Source of the DNA: Armatimonadota bacterium
GTDB lineage: Bacteria; Armatimonadota; Armatimonadia; Armatimonadales; Armatimonadaceae
Length of the DNA stretch: 7,882 bases
NCBI GenBank assembly: GCA_030833025.1
Contig: JAURHZ010000102.1
Coordinates: 1 to 7,882, forward strand
Direction: 5' to 3'
Shown: one piece after another, positions 1 to 7,028 of the stretch
Layout of the letters: the number at the start of each line of letters is the position of its first letter
Position numbering within the stretch: position 1 is the first letter of the stretch
Made by a program: the position numbers and the translations under genes
The notes under the pieces: generated by a model
Told to the model about the DNA's origin: nothing
The model's database searches: none
The model's input: the letters and a program-made list of their open reading frames with translations, nothing else

Positions 1-457
1 TGCGGATGCATTTCCGCACCAGCTCTCCGGAGGGATGCGTCAGCGTGCAGCCATCGCAAGGGCCCTCATGCTAGAGCCGGATGTCCTCCTTATGGATGAG
101 CCGTTCGGTGCCCTCGATGCCCAAACGCGCTCGCTTCTCCAACAGGAGCTGCTCTCAATCTGGCAAGCCACGGGGAAGACGATCGTCTTCGTGACCCATT
201 CCCTCGATGAAGCCCTGCTCCTCGCCGATAGGATTGTCTTTATGTCTGCGCGCCCGGGGAGGGTCGTCGGGGATGTTCTCGTGGATGCGCCGTATCCTCG
301 GGATGTCTATGGGCATCCATTTTTGACATCTCTACACACACGCCTACAAGATTTGCTCGAAAAGGAAGTTGCCGCGGTGGCCGCCGCAGAGCATGATGAT
401 GGCTGGATGCCGCCGCTGTCTGTCGATACGGCTATCGGGCCCGGAGAAGGAATTTAG
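1..457 (+). CDS. ABC importer ATP-binding subunit, sulfonate/taurine/nitrate type (5'-truncated)
   Basis: The reading frame is open from the first complete codon (base 2) to a TAG at 455-457, giving 151 residues. The N-terminal half with Walker A lies outside the window. Visible motifs, numbered within the fragment, are the ABC signature LSGGM at 8-12 followed by RQR, Walker B VLLMDE at 28-33, the D-loop GALD at 36-39 and the H-loop histidine H66 in VFVTHS. The MSARPGRV segment after the H-loop is typical of the SsuB/TauB/NrtD family, whose cytoplasmic ATPases energise uptake of sulfonates, taurine or nitrate with a membrane permease and a periplasmic binding protein. The tail after about residue 115 is rich in Ala and Glu and not diagnostic. 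cysJ begins 22 nt downstream on the same strand, so cotranscription is likely. The sulfur-gene context favours a sulfonate or other organosulfur substrate, but that is inference. Family assignment is secure; substrate is not. Confidence 0.9.
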   Translation, partial: ADAFPHQLSGGMRQRAAIARALMLEPDVLLMDEPFGALDAQTRSLLQQELLSIWQATGKTIVFVTHSLDEALLLADRIVFMSARPGRVVGDVLVDAPYPRDVYGHPFLTSLHTRLQDLLEKEVAAVAAAEHDDGWMPPLSVDTAIGPGEGI

Positions 458-468
458 TGATGATGATT

Positions 469-475
469 GGATGGG
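469..475 (+). promoter_or_regulatory. Probable ribosome binding site that decides the cysJ start
   Basis: GGATGGG ends 4 nt before the ATG at 480 and is the best purine-rich, SD-like stretch at usable distance. A stronger GGAGAAGG at 443-450 lies about 30 nt upstream of that ATG and 20 nt upstream of the in-frame ATG at 471, too far for either. This supports 480 over the in-frame ATGs at 369 and 471, in agreement with the length and N-terminal sequence of CysJ relatives. Confidence 0.45.
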
Positions 476-479
476 CGAT

Positions 480-2264
480 ATGACTCCAACCCCACTGACG
501 GCGCAGCAGCTGGCTGCCCTCGATGATGTGCTTCGCGGGATGTCGGCTGTACAGCTTGCTTGGACGAGCGGCTATCTGGCTGGGCGTTTATCGCAGGGGA
601 CTTCCATCGGCGAAACGCCTACCGGAACCTCTGATATCGTAGCCGCACAGAAAGCTCCGCTTATCCTCTTCGGCTCGCAGACCGGGAATGCCAAGGGCAT
701 CGCAACAAAACTCCAGACCGCGCTCGCGGCGGCGGGCATCACAGCGAATGTCTCGGATATGGCATCGTATAAACAGGCATCCCTGAAATCCGAGCAGACT
801 GTCATCATCATCACGGCAACCTACGGAGAGGGCGAGCCGCCCGAAGGCGCGGAGCTGTTCCACAAATGGCTGATGGGTAAGCGTGCCCCAGAACTTAAGG
901 GACTGAACTTTGCCGTGCTCGGCCTTGGCGACTCAAGTTACGAGTTCTTTAACAAGACGGCACAAGACTTTGATAGCCGCTTTGAAGCACTAGGTGCGAC
1001 GCGTCTGCTTGACCGCGTCGAGCTGGATGTCGATTACAAATCTGGGGCAGATGCGTGGATTGCCGACATCGTGGCCAAGCTAAAGGCCCAAACTCCATCG
1101 GTGTCGCAGGTATCGCAACACGCTGTGGCTACGGCATCGACCGTGTCGTCGGTTTGGACAAAGGAAAATCCGTTCACCGCAGAGCTGCTCGTCAATCAAA
1201 AGATCACTGGGCGACGTTCCCAAAAGGATGTTCGTCATATTGAGATTTCATTGGATGGCAGCGGCCTCACCTACAAGCCAGGTGATGCGCTGGGAATATG
1301 GTTTTCCAATGATGCATCCCTTGTACAAGAAGTCCTTGAGCTTACGGGAGCGGATGCCAATGCGACGGTACAAACGCTGCGCGGTGCTGGCACCATCTCC
1401 GATGCGCTTACACATGACTTCGAGCTGACACAAGCCTATCCGGGATTTATTACGAAAGTGGCTGAGCTGACATCGGATGAACGCTATGTCGCACTCACGA
1501 ATGACAAGGCGACCCTCCGCAGTGCCGTAACGGATTGTCAGATTGCAGATATCCTTCGCGCTAACCCTGTTGCACTCACCGCCGACCAGCTCGCCGCCGC
1601 CCTGCGTCCTCTTCAGCCGCGCCTCTATTCCATCGCTAGCAGCCAGACAGACCTACCGGATGAAGTCCATACAACGGTCGCTGTAGTTCGCTATGCGGTG
1701 GATGGCGCCGAGCGCGAAGGGGGAGCAAGCGGATTCCTTGGTAGCCGCTGTGAACCAGGCGATACGGTTCGGGTTTACATCGAGCCAAATGACCACTTCC
1801 GCCTACCCATTGACCCGGAAACTCCGGTCATCATGATTGGCCCAGGCACCGGCATCGCACCGTTCCGCGCATTTTTGCAAGAGCGGGATGTCATCGAAGC
1901 AAAGGGTAAGAGCTGGCTGTTCTTTGGCAATCCGCACTTCACCGAGGACTTCCTCTACCAAGTTGAGTTACAGGATTACCTCTCACGGGGCATCTTGACG
2001 CACCTAAGTGTCGCATTTTCACGCGACCAGCCACAGAAAGTCTACGTACAGGACAAGCTGCGCAAGAACGGAGCGGAGCTGTATCGGTGGATTCAGGATG
2101 GTGCGCATATTTACATTTGTGGGGATGGCCAGCGGATGGCAAAGGATGTCCACGCGGTTCTCCTCGATATCGTTTCTGAGCAGGCTGGCCTCGACCCGGA
2201 TGGCGCCGAAGTGCTACTCGATGACCTCCGCGCAAGCGGCCGCTACCAAAGGGATGTGTATTGA
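480..2264 (+). CDS. cysJ: NADPH-sulfite reductase flavoprotein (alpha) subunit CysJ
   Basis: This 594-residue protein (E. coli CysJ is 599) takes electrons from NADPH through FAD and FMN and passes them to the CysI haemoprotein, which reduces sulfite to sulfide in the cytoplasm. Domains in order: a short N-terminal region with QLAWTSGYLAG (25-35), matching the start of E. coli CysJ; a flavodoxin-like FMN domain (about 60-200) with GSQTGNA (65-71), TYGEGE (114-119) and LGLGDSSYEFF (147-157); a Ser/Thr/Ala/Val-rich linker (about 203-227); an FAD domain with KPGDALGIW (266-274), RLYSIASS (381-388) and GGASGFL (414-420); and an NADPH domain with GPGTGIAPFRAF (454-465), FFGNP (481-485), SRDQ (514-517) and YICGD (545-549). 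It ends in YQRDVY, as in E. coli. The frame is open back to 369 inside the upstream gene, but the ATG at 480 fits the family N-terminus and leaves no overlap. Its stop shares a base with the cysI start, implying translational coupling. Confidence 0.97.
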   Translation: MTPTPLTAQQLAALDDVLRGMSAVQLAWTSGYLAGRLSQGTSIGETPTGTSDIVAAQKAPLILFGSQTGNAKGIATKLQTALAAAGITANVSDMASYKQASLKSEQTVIIITATYGEGEPPEGAELFHKWLMGKRAPELKGLNFAVLGLGDSSYEFFNKTAQDFDSRFEALGATRLLDRVELDVDYKSGADAWIADIVAKLKAQTPSVSQVSQHAVATASTVSSVWTKENPFTAELLVNQKITGRRSQKDVRHIEISLDGSGLTYKPGDALGIWFSNDASLVQEVLELTGADANATVQTLRGAGTISDALTHDFELTQAYPGFITKVAELTSDERYVALTNDKATLRSAVTDCQIADILRANPVALTADQLAAALRPLQPRLYSIASSQTDLPDEVHTTVAVVRYAVDGAEREGGASGFLGSRCEPGDTVRVYIEPNDHFRLPIDPETPVIMIGPGTGIAPFRAFLQERDVIEAKGKSWLFFGNPHFTEDFLYQVELQDYLSRGILTHLSVAFSRDQPQKVYVQDKLRKNGAELYRWIQDGAHIYICGDGQRMAKDVHAVLLDIVSEQAGLDPDGAEVLLDDLRASGRYQRDVY

Positions 2265-2266
2265 TG
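2262..2266 (+). promoter_or_regulatory. TGATG stop/start overlap coupling cysJ and cysI
   Basis: The cysJ TGA stop (2262-2264) and the cysI ATG (2264-2266) share one A. An AAAGGG at 2248-2253, inside the end of cysJ, is placed 10 nt before the ATG and can act as its ribosome binding site. Such overlaps usually give translational coupling, which would suit subunits of one complex. A TTG at 2261 is also in frame with cysI but would add only one residue and is unlikely to be the start. Confidence 0.75.
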
Positions 2267-3928
2267 AGCGAGAAGAAATTGTCTGCAAATGAGGGCATTA
2301 AGACCCGGTCGAACTTCCTGCGCGGAACGATAACCGATGGCCTCGAAAACGAAATCACCGGTGCATTAGCTGCGGATGACACACAGGTCACGAAGTTTCA
2401 CGGGTTTTACCAACAGGATGACCGTGACATTCGTGCAGAGCGCAAAGAGCAAAAGCTTGAGCCTCTCCATTCGTTTATGCTCCGTGCCCGCGTCCCGGGA
2501 GGCGTCTGCACGCCAGCGCAGTGGCTGACCATCAATAACATCGCCGATGAGCTGACCATGAGCGGCTCTATCCGCCTGACCACACGGCAGACATTCCAGT
2601 ACCACGGCATCCTCAAGGGCGATATCCGCCCGGTGATCCAAGGGCTGCACAGCGTCCTGCTCGACTCCATTGCCGCGTGTGGTGATGTCAACCGAAATGT
2701 CCTTGCGACGACGAATCCTATTGAATCCAGCCTGCACAAAGATGTCTACCAGTGGGCGGTTCGTATCAGCGAGCACCTTCTACCGAAGACGCGTGCGTAT
2801 CACGAGATCTGGATTGACAATGAAAAGGTTGCGAGCTCTGAACCTGAAGATGAACCGATCTACGGCCCAACATATCTGCCGCGCAAGTTCAAGACGGCGG
2901 TGGTTGTTCCTCCGCATAACGATGTGGATGTCTATACAAACGACCTAGGCTTCATCGCGATTGCTGAGAATTGTGTCCTGACCGGCTTCAATGTAACTGC
3001 CGGCGGTGGCATGGGCGCAACGCATGGAGAACCTGATACCTATCCACGCCTTGCGAGTGATCTTGGCTTTATCAAACCCGATGACACGTTGAAGGTTGCA
3101 GAGGCAATCCTCACCACTCAGCGTGACTTCGGTAACCGTGAGAGCCGCAAGCATGCGCGGCTTAAGTACACCATTGACCGGATGGGCGTGGATGCCTTCC
3201 GCAAGGAAGTCGAAGCCCGCTCTGGCGTAACGTTCCAGCCTGTTGTTCCTGTTACGTTTACCCAGCAAGGGGATCGCCTCGGGTGGGTTGCAGGCGAAGA
3301 TGGTAAGCATCACCTGACGCTGTTCATCGAAAATGGACGCATTCTGGACTTTCCAGGTCGGTCGCTCAAGACAGGCTTGCTCGAAATCGCCAAGGTTCAC
3401 AAAGGCGATTTCAGGATGACGGCCAACCAGAACATCATTGTTGCAGGGGTCGCCCCGGAAGACCGAAAGCAGATAGAGCAGCTGGCACGAGAGCATAACC
3501 TTTACGGAGGAACGCTATCGGTTCTCCGTGAAAATGCGATGGCCTGTGTGGCACTGCCAACCTGTGCTCTGGCGATGGCGGAAGCCGAGCGCTATCTCCC
3601 GGATCTCATCACGCACTACGAAGCTTTGCAGGTCAAGCACGGCATCGAAAAGGATGCGATTGTCGTTCGTATGACTGGCTGTCCAAATGGCTGTGGACGT
3701 CCATATGTTGCTGAGATTGGCTTTGTAGGCAAAGCCCCTGGTCGCTACAACATGCATATTGGTGGCAATGGCCTTGGCACACGACTAAACACGCTTTACA
3801 AGGAAAACATCACGGAAGCGACGATTCTGGAAGAAACGGATGCCCTGTTCGCCCGCTATGCAGCAGAGCGCGTGGCGGGTGAGCGCTTTGGTGACTTTGT
3901 GCACCGGGCCGGGATTGTCGGAGCGTAG
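2264..3928 (+). CDS. cysI: NADPH-sulfite reductase haemoprotein (beta) subunit CysI
   Basis: This 554-residue protein (E. coli CysI is 570) carries sirohaem and a [4Fe-4S] cluster and catalyses the six-electron reduction of sulfite to sulfide with electrons from CysJ. The four cluster cysteines are present: C428 and C434 in ACVALPTCALAMAE, and C473 and C477 in TGCPNGCGR. Their spacing (6, 39, 4) equals that of E. coli C434/C440/C479/C483. The basic residues that bind sulfite and sirohaem correspond to R74, R144 (in NRNV), K208 and K210 (in LPRKFKT). Other hallmarks are FHGFYQQDDRDIRAER (45-60), RLTTRQTFQYHGILK (104-118) and LFIENGRILDFPGR (353-366). The C-terminus stops after RAGIVGA, about 10 residues before the E. 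coli end, and the N-terminus is about 9 residues shorter; no catalytic element is lost. Sirohaem would come from cysG in the same operon. Confidence 0.98.
   Translation: MSEKKLSANEGIKTRSNFLRGTITDGLENEITGALAADDTQVTKFHGFYQQDDRDIRAERKEQKLEPLHSFMLRARVPGGVCTPAQWLTINNIADELTMSGSIRLTTRQTFQYHGILKGDIRPVIQGLHSVLLDSIAACGDVNRNVLATTNPIESSLHKDVYQWAVRISEHLLPKTRAYHEIWIDNEKVASSEPEDEPIYGPTYLPRKFKTAVVVPPHNDVDVYTNDLGFIAIAENCVLTGFNVTAGGGMGATHGEPDTYPRLASDLGFIKPDDTLKVAEAILTTQRDFGNRESRKHARLKYTIDRMGVDAFRKEVEARSGVTFQPVVPVTFTQQGDRLGWVAGEDGKHHLTLFIENGRILDFPGRSLKTGLLEIAKVHKGDFRMTANQNIIVAGVAPEDRKQIEQLAREHNLYGGTLSVLRENAMACVALPTCALAMAEAERYLPDLITHYEALQVKHGIEKDAIVVRMTGCPNGCGRPYVAEIGFVGKAPGRYNMHIGGNGLGTRLNTLYKENITEATILEETDALFARYAAERVAGERFGDFVHRAGIVGA
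3920..3923 (+). promoter_or_regulatory. Ribosome binding site for the GTG start of cysH
   Basis: GGAG lies inside the last codons of cysI, 9 nt before the GTG at 3933. This spacing supports GTG rather than the upstream in-frame ATGs at 3840 and 3858, which lie within cysI and would add residues unlike any part of CysH. Confidence 0.65.
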
Positions 3929-3932
3929 GACT

Positions 3933-4661
3933 GTGTCAGACGATACCGCCATTGGCAGTCTACAACTCACACAGGCTGAAGCGCATTTAGCTACGTTGAC
4001 GGCAGGTGAGCGAGTTGATTGGGCGCTTGTGAACACACCTGGACTCCATGTGGTCACGAGTAGCTTTGGAGTCCAAGCGGCGGTGATGTTGCATTTGGTC
4101 AACGAGCGAGCCCCGGGAATTCCCGTGCTTGTCGTGGATACCGGCTATCTGTTTCCAGAGACGTATCAGTTTATGGATGCACTGACATCTAGGCTGGGAC
4201 TCAATTTGGTGGTTTGCCGGGCGGAGCTATCACCTGCTTGGCAGGAGGCCCGCTTTGGGAAGCAGTGGGAGCAGGGCACCGATGGCATCAAAGCCTACAA
4301 CCAACGAAATAAAGTTGAGCCTCTAAACGCAAAGTTTGCCGACCTTGGTGTTGGGACTTGGTTTACGGGGCTACGCCGTGAGCAAAGTAATACGCGGACC
4401 AATACACCTTTCATCGATGTTGATAGGCACACGTTTAGAGTAAAAGTGCAGCCCATTGCCGATTGGACAAAGCAAGATGTCCACAAATACCTAGAAGCGC
4501 ATCGGTTGCCATACCACCCCCTGTTTGAGCAGGGCTATGTAAGTATTGGTGATACGCATTCCACACGGCCGCTCGAGCTCGGGATGACCGAAGAGGAAAC
4601 CCGCTTCGGTGGGCTTGTCCGTGAATGTGGTCTCCATGTCAATGCTGAAGGCAACGCCTGA
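3933..4661 (+). CDS. cysH: Phosphoadenosine phosphosulfate (PAPS) reductase CysH
   Basis: The product (242 residues; E. coli CysH is 244) reduces PAPS to sulfite and adenosine 3',5'-bisphosphate using thioredoxin or glutaredoxin in the cytoplasm. Visible motifs are the substrate-binding SSFGVQ (43-48), DTGYLFPETY (69-78), AWQEARFGKQWEQG (102-115), WFTGLRREQSNTR (143-155), YHPLFEQGYVSIGDTHSTR (194-212) and the C-terminal catalytic ECGLH (231-235, Cys232). The paired cysteines of the [4Fe-4S] APS-reductase branch (a CC pair plus CxxC) are absent, so the substrate should be PAPS, not APS. The start is GTG: it lies 4 nt after the cysI stop, has GGAG at proper spacing, and gives the family length. 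cysG follows after 2 nt. PAPS synthesis needs an APS kinase, which is not in the window. Confidence 0.96.
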   Translation: MSDDTAIGSLQLTQAEAHLATLTAGERVDWALVNTPGLHVVTSSFGVQAAVMLHLVNERAPGIPVLVVDTGYLFPETYQFMDALTSRLGLNLVVCRAELSPAWQEARFGKQWEQGTDGIKAYNQRNKVEPLNAKFADLGVGTWFTGLRREQSNTRTNTPFIDVDRHTFRVKVQPIADWTKQDVHKYLEAHRLPYHPLFEQGYVSIGDTHSTRPLELGMTEEETRFGGLVRECGLHVNAEGNA

Positions 4662-4663
4662 TC

Positions 4664-6046
4664 ATGGAGTTTCTCCCTGTTTATATCGATGTCACAAACC
4701 AACCGGTCCTCGTGGTCGGCGCGGGGGAAATTGGCCTGCGCAAAACGCGACTGCTACTCGAGGCCGGCGCGCGCGTCACGGTTATCGGCGAAGAGGTGGA
4801 TGCTGGATTTGCAACACTGCCGCAGGCTGGACTCAATGTTGTTGCGCGTGCCTTTAATGTTGCGGATATCCAAGGCGTGCGTTTGGTGATTGCGGCAACC
4901 GATGACGAGGCGCTTAACGACGTCATATTTCAGGCGTGTGAGGCTGCGGGTATTTTGGTCAATGCCGTGGATGACCCTGCGCATAGCCGCTTTATCTTCC
5001 CGGCGATTATTGATCGCTCGCCGATTATCATCAGCATCAGTAGCGGCGGCCACGCCCCGGTGCTTGCACGCCAGCTACGCGAAAAACTAGAGGCGTGGAT
5101 ACCGGCATCGGTGGCGATCGCGGGTCAGTTTGCCAAGGAAATGCGCCAGCGTGTTAAAAATGCGTTGCCATTTGACCAGCGCCGGCGGTTTTGGGAGATG
5201 TTCTTTACGGGACCTATTCCGGGGGTGCTCGCGACAGGGAATCGTATCGAGGCAGACACGCTCTTTTCGACTCTGCTCGAAGGGGGAACGGATGCGAGCG
5301 GTGAGGTTTATATCGTAGGTGCGGGCCCGGGAGATCCTGAGCTGCTTACAATCAAGGCGCTACAGTGCATGCACAAAGCGGATGTCATCGTGCACGATGG
5401 CCTTGTCTCCGATGAAATCCTTGCACTTGCGCGCCGGGATGCCGAGCGCATCAGTGTGGCGAAGAGCGCAGGGAAGCACACCTTGCCACAGGATGAAATC
5501 AATACCCTGCTTGTGAAGCTTGCGAAAGAGGGAAAGCGCGTCTGCCGTCTCAAAGGTGGGGATCCATTTATCTATGGTCGAGGTGGCGAAGAGTGTGAAG
5601 CCCTCGCCGCACATGGGATTCGCTTCCAAGTCGTGCCAGGAATCACCGCGGCCGCCGGTTGCTCCGCCTACGCTGGCATCCCGTTGACGCACCGTGATTT
5701 TGCTCAGACGATTCAGTTGGTCACAGGTCACACCCGCAAGGATGGTCGTGAGCCAGATTGGCAGTCCCTTGCCGCCAGTCAGCAGACCGTGGTGGTCTAC
5801 ATGGGGCTTGGAACAAGCCCGCTTTATCGTGAAAGACTTATCGAACACGGGCGCAGCCCATCGACGCCGGTCGCGATTATCGAGGATGGAACACGTTCAT
5901 CCCAGCGGGTTGTCTGTGGGATGCTTGATGACCTCCCTGATTTGATCGAAGCAAATGGCATCACCAGCCCGGCACTCGTTGTGATTGGCGAAGTCGCGGC
6001 ATTGTCGAATCAGCTGCACTGGTTTGGCAGTCAAGAAGCAATCTGA
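4664..6046 (+). CDS. cysG: Sirohaem synthase CysG (methyltransferase, dehydrogenase and ferrochelatase fusion)
   Basis: This 460-residue fusion (E. coli CysG is 457) turns uroporphyrinogen III into sirohaem, the cofactor of CysI. The N-terminal CysG-B part (about 1-150) does NAD-dependent precorrin-2 oxidation and iron insertion. It shows the nucleotide-binding loop VVGAGEIGLRK (17-27), D103 in NAVDDP, matching catalytic D104 of E. coli, and SSGGHAPVLAR (126-136), where S127 matches the phosphorylated S128. A dimerisation segment with RRRFWEMFF (173-181) follows. The C-terminal CysG-A part (about 214-460) is the SAM uroporphyrinogen-III methyltransferase, with VGAGPGDPELLT (218-229), D245 in VHDGLVSD, K267, GGDPFIYGRGGEE (298-310), PGITAAAGCSAYAGIPLTHRD (325-345) and M380 in YMGLG. 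The dinucleotide loop reads GAGEIG where E. coli has GGGDVA, a mild variation. ATG 4664 is 2 nt after cysH, with a GAAGG at 4647-4651 at slightly long spacing (12 nt). Confidence 0.97.
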   Translation: MEFLPVYIDVTNQPVLVVGAGEIGLRKTRLLLEAGARVTVIGEEVDAGFATLPQAGLNVVARAFNVADIQGVRLVIAATDDEALNDVIFQACEAAGILVNAVDDPAHSRFIFPAIIDRSPIIISISSGGHAPVLARQLREKLEAWIPASVAIAGQFAKEMRQRVKNALPFDQRRRFWEMFFTGPIPGVLATGNRIEADTLFSTLLEGGTDASGEVYIVGAGPGDPELLTIKALQCMHKADVIVHDGLVSDEILALARRDAERISVAKSAGKHTLPQDEINTLLVKLAKEGKRVCRLKGGDPFIYGRGGEECEALAAHGIRFQVVPGITAAAGCSAYAGIPLTHRDFAQTIQLVTGHTRKDGREPDWQSLAASQQTVVVYMGLGTSPLYRERLIEHGRSPSTPVAIIEDGTRSSQRVVCGMLDDLPDLIEANGITSPALVVIGEVAALSNQLHWFGSQEAI

Positions 6047-6086
6047 CAAGCAATCGTTCTGGTAATGGTTTTTTGGTTTGAAAGCA

Positions 6087-6105
6087 GCCCCTGAAGTTCA
6101 GTGGC
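6087..6105 (+). repeat. Imperfect 19-bp dyad before cysD
   Basis: GCC-C-CTGAA-G-TTCAG-T-GGC is symmetrical about G6096, with one mismatched pair (C6090/T6102). As DNA it could be an operator half-site pair. As RNA it could form a short hairpin, GCC/GGC and CUG/CAG, with a 5-nt loop. It ends 20 nt before the cysD ATG. Function is unknown and chance is possible. Confidence 0.4.
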
Positions 6106-6113
6106 AAGGATAC

Positions 6114-6125
6114 GAGAAGTAAGGA
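6114..6125 (+). promoter_or_regulatory. Ribosome binding region of cysD, compatible with two starts
   Basis: Two SD-like elements lie here. GAGAAG (6114-6119) is 6 nt before the ATG at 6126. AAGGA (6121-6125) abuts that ATG but is ideally spaced (9 nt) for an in-frame GTG at 6135. The ATG is preferred because the extra residues MSVVRTHIQQLEAE align with the start of E. coli CysD, including the conserved Arg. Confidence 0.5.
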
Positions 6126-7028
6126 ATGTCTGTCGTGCGTACGCATATCCAACAATTAGAGGCGGAAGCCATTCACATCATGCGGGAGGTGGCTGCTGAG
6201 TTTAAAAAGCCAGTCATGCTGTACTCCATCGGCAAAGATAGTGGTGTCCTCCTCCATCTCGCCCAGAAAGCATTTGCCCCTGGCCGTATCCCGTTTCCAC
6301 TACTCCACGTCGACACCACCTGGAAATTCAAAGAAATGTACGCTTTCCGTGAGCAGATCACGGCACAGTACGACCTAGATTTGCTAATCCACCGAAACCC
6401 GGATGGCGTAGCGATGGGGATCAACCCTTTCATCCATGGAAGCTCAAAACACACCGACATCATGAAGACCGTTGGACTCAAACAGGCACTTTCCAAGTAC
6501 GGTTTTGATGCGGCATTTGGTGGGGCGCGCCGTGATGAAGAAAAGTCTCGGGCGAAGGAGCGCGTTTACTCGTTCCGTGATCGTAATCATCGGTGGGACC
6601 CTAAGAACCAGCGCCCAGAGCTCTGGAGTATCTATAACGGTGCGATCAACGATGGTGAAAGCATCCGCGTTTTTCCACTGTCTAACTGGACCGAGCTAGA
6701 TATCTGGGTCTACATCCTTCAGGAAAACATCCCGATGGTGCCACTTTACTTCGCTGCCGAACGGCCAGTCGTTGAGCGTGATGGCGTGTTGATCATGGTC
6801 AACGATGACCGTATGGAGCTGTTACCAGGTGAGAAAATCCAACATGAAATGGTGCGCTTCCGCACGCTTGGATGCTACCCATTGACAGGGGCGGTCCGTT
6901 CAACGGCAACCACCCTCGAAGCCGTTGTAGAGGAAACGCTGCGGGCACGCACCAGCGAACGGCAGGGAAGAGTCATCGATGTCGATCAAGCCGGTATGGA
7001 AAAGAAAAAGCGCGAGGGGTACTTCTAA
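6126..7028 (+). CDS. cysD: Sulfate adenylyltransferase small (catalytic) subunit CysD
   Basis: The 300-residue product (E. coli CysD is 302) forms APS and pyrophosphate from sulfate and ATP in the cytoplasm, in a complex with the GTPase CysN that drives this unfavourable step. It belongs to the PP-loop ATP pyrophosphatase superfamily, shown by YSIGKDSGVLLHLA (33-46), whose SIGKDS (34-39) is the pyrophosphate-binding loop. Other conserved blocks are FPLLHVDTTWKFKEMY (57-72), GINPFIHGSSKHTDIMKT (98-115), FGGARRDEEKSRAKER (131-146), RWDPKNQRPELW (156-167), RVFPLSNWTELDIW (181-194) and RFRTLGCYPLTGAV (244-257). It ends in KKKREGYF, as expected. Identity to E. coli CysD appears high by eye. The start is ATG 6126, although GTG 6135 has a better spaced SD. 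cysN begins directly after its stop. Confidence 0.97.
   Translation: MSVVRTHIQQLEAEAIHIMREVAAEFKKPVMLYSIGKDSGVLLHLAQKAFAPGRIPFPLLHVDTTWKFKEMYAFREQITAQYDLDLLIHRNPDGVAMGINPFIHGSSKHTDIMKTVGLKQALSKYGFDAAFGGARRDEEKSRAKERVYSFRDRNHRWDPKNQRPELWSIYNGAINDGESIRVFPLSNWTELDIWVYILQENIPMVPLYFAAERPVVERDGVLIMVNDDRMELLPGEKIQHEMVRFRTLGCYPLTGAVRSTATTLEAVVEETLRARTSERQGRVIDVDQAGMEKKKREGYF
7014..7019 (+). promoter_or_regulatory. Ribosome binding site of cysN
   Basis: GAGGGG within the last codons of cysD lies 9 nt before the cysN ATG (7029). It supports this start over the in-frame ATG at 7044. The cysD TAA and the cysN ATG abut, so translation is likely coupled and the two subunits made in similar amounts. Confidence 0.7.

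Larger units (their letters stand above)
6047..6125 (+). other. cysG-cysD intergenic region, the only real gap in the operon
   Basis: These 79 nt separate the cysH-cysG block from cysD-cysN; every other cys junction is between a 1-base overlap and 4 nt. The gap holds six Ts (6069-6074) without a preceding stable stem, an imperfect dyad (6087-6105) and the cysD ribosome binding region. A TGGTAATGG at 6060-6068 resembles an extended -10, and a TTGAAA at 6078-6083 resembles a -35, but neither has a partner hexamer at proper spacing. I do not call a promoter or terminator. Confidence 0.6.

Noticed and set aside
369..479. In-frame 37-codon N-terminal extension of cysJ starting inside the ABC transporter gene
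   Set aside because: The extension overlaps the transporter ATPase gene, does not resemble CysJ N-termini, and the ATG at 480 gives the family length with an SD-like sequence.
1939..2391. 150-codon open frame on the minus strand across the cysJ-cysI junction
   Set aside because: It is antisense to two conserved coding regions, with Pro/Arg/Gly-rich composition and no domain; shadow.
2945..3496. 183-codon open frame on the minus strand inside cysI
   Set aside because: It is an antisense shadow of a well-conserved gene, with no recognisable domain.
4114..4125. Perfect 12-bp palindrome CGGGAATTCCCG inside cysH
   Set aside because: One or two perfect 12-bp palindromes are expected by chance in a window this long, and this one encodes conserved-looking CysH sequence.
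5360..5848. 162-codon open frame on the minus strand inside cysG
   Set aside because: It lies wholly opposite the conserved methyltransferase domain and shows no recognisable protein features; antisense shadow.
6060..6083. Possible terminator (T6 run) or promoter (TGGTAATGG, TTGAAA) between cysG and cysD
   Set aside because: No stable GC-rich stem precedes the T run, and the promoter-like hexamers lack partners at 16-18 bp spacing.
6615..6626. Perfect 12-bp palindrome CCAGAGCTCTGG inside cysD
   Set aside because: Expected by chance at this length, and it encodes the conserved QRPELW stretch of CysD.
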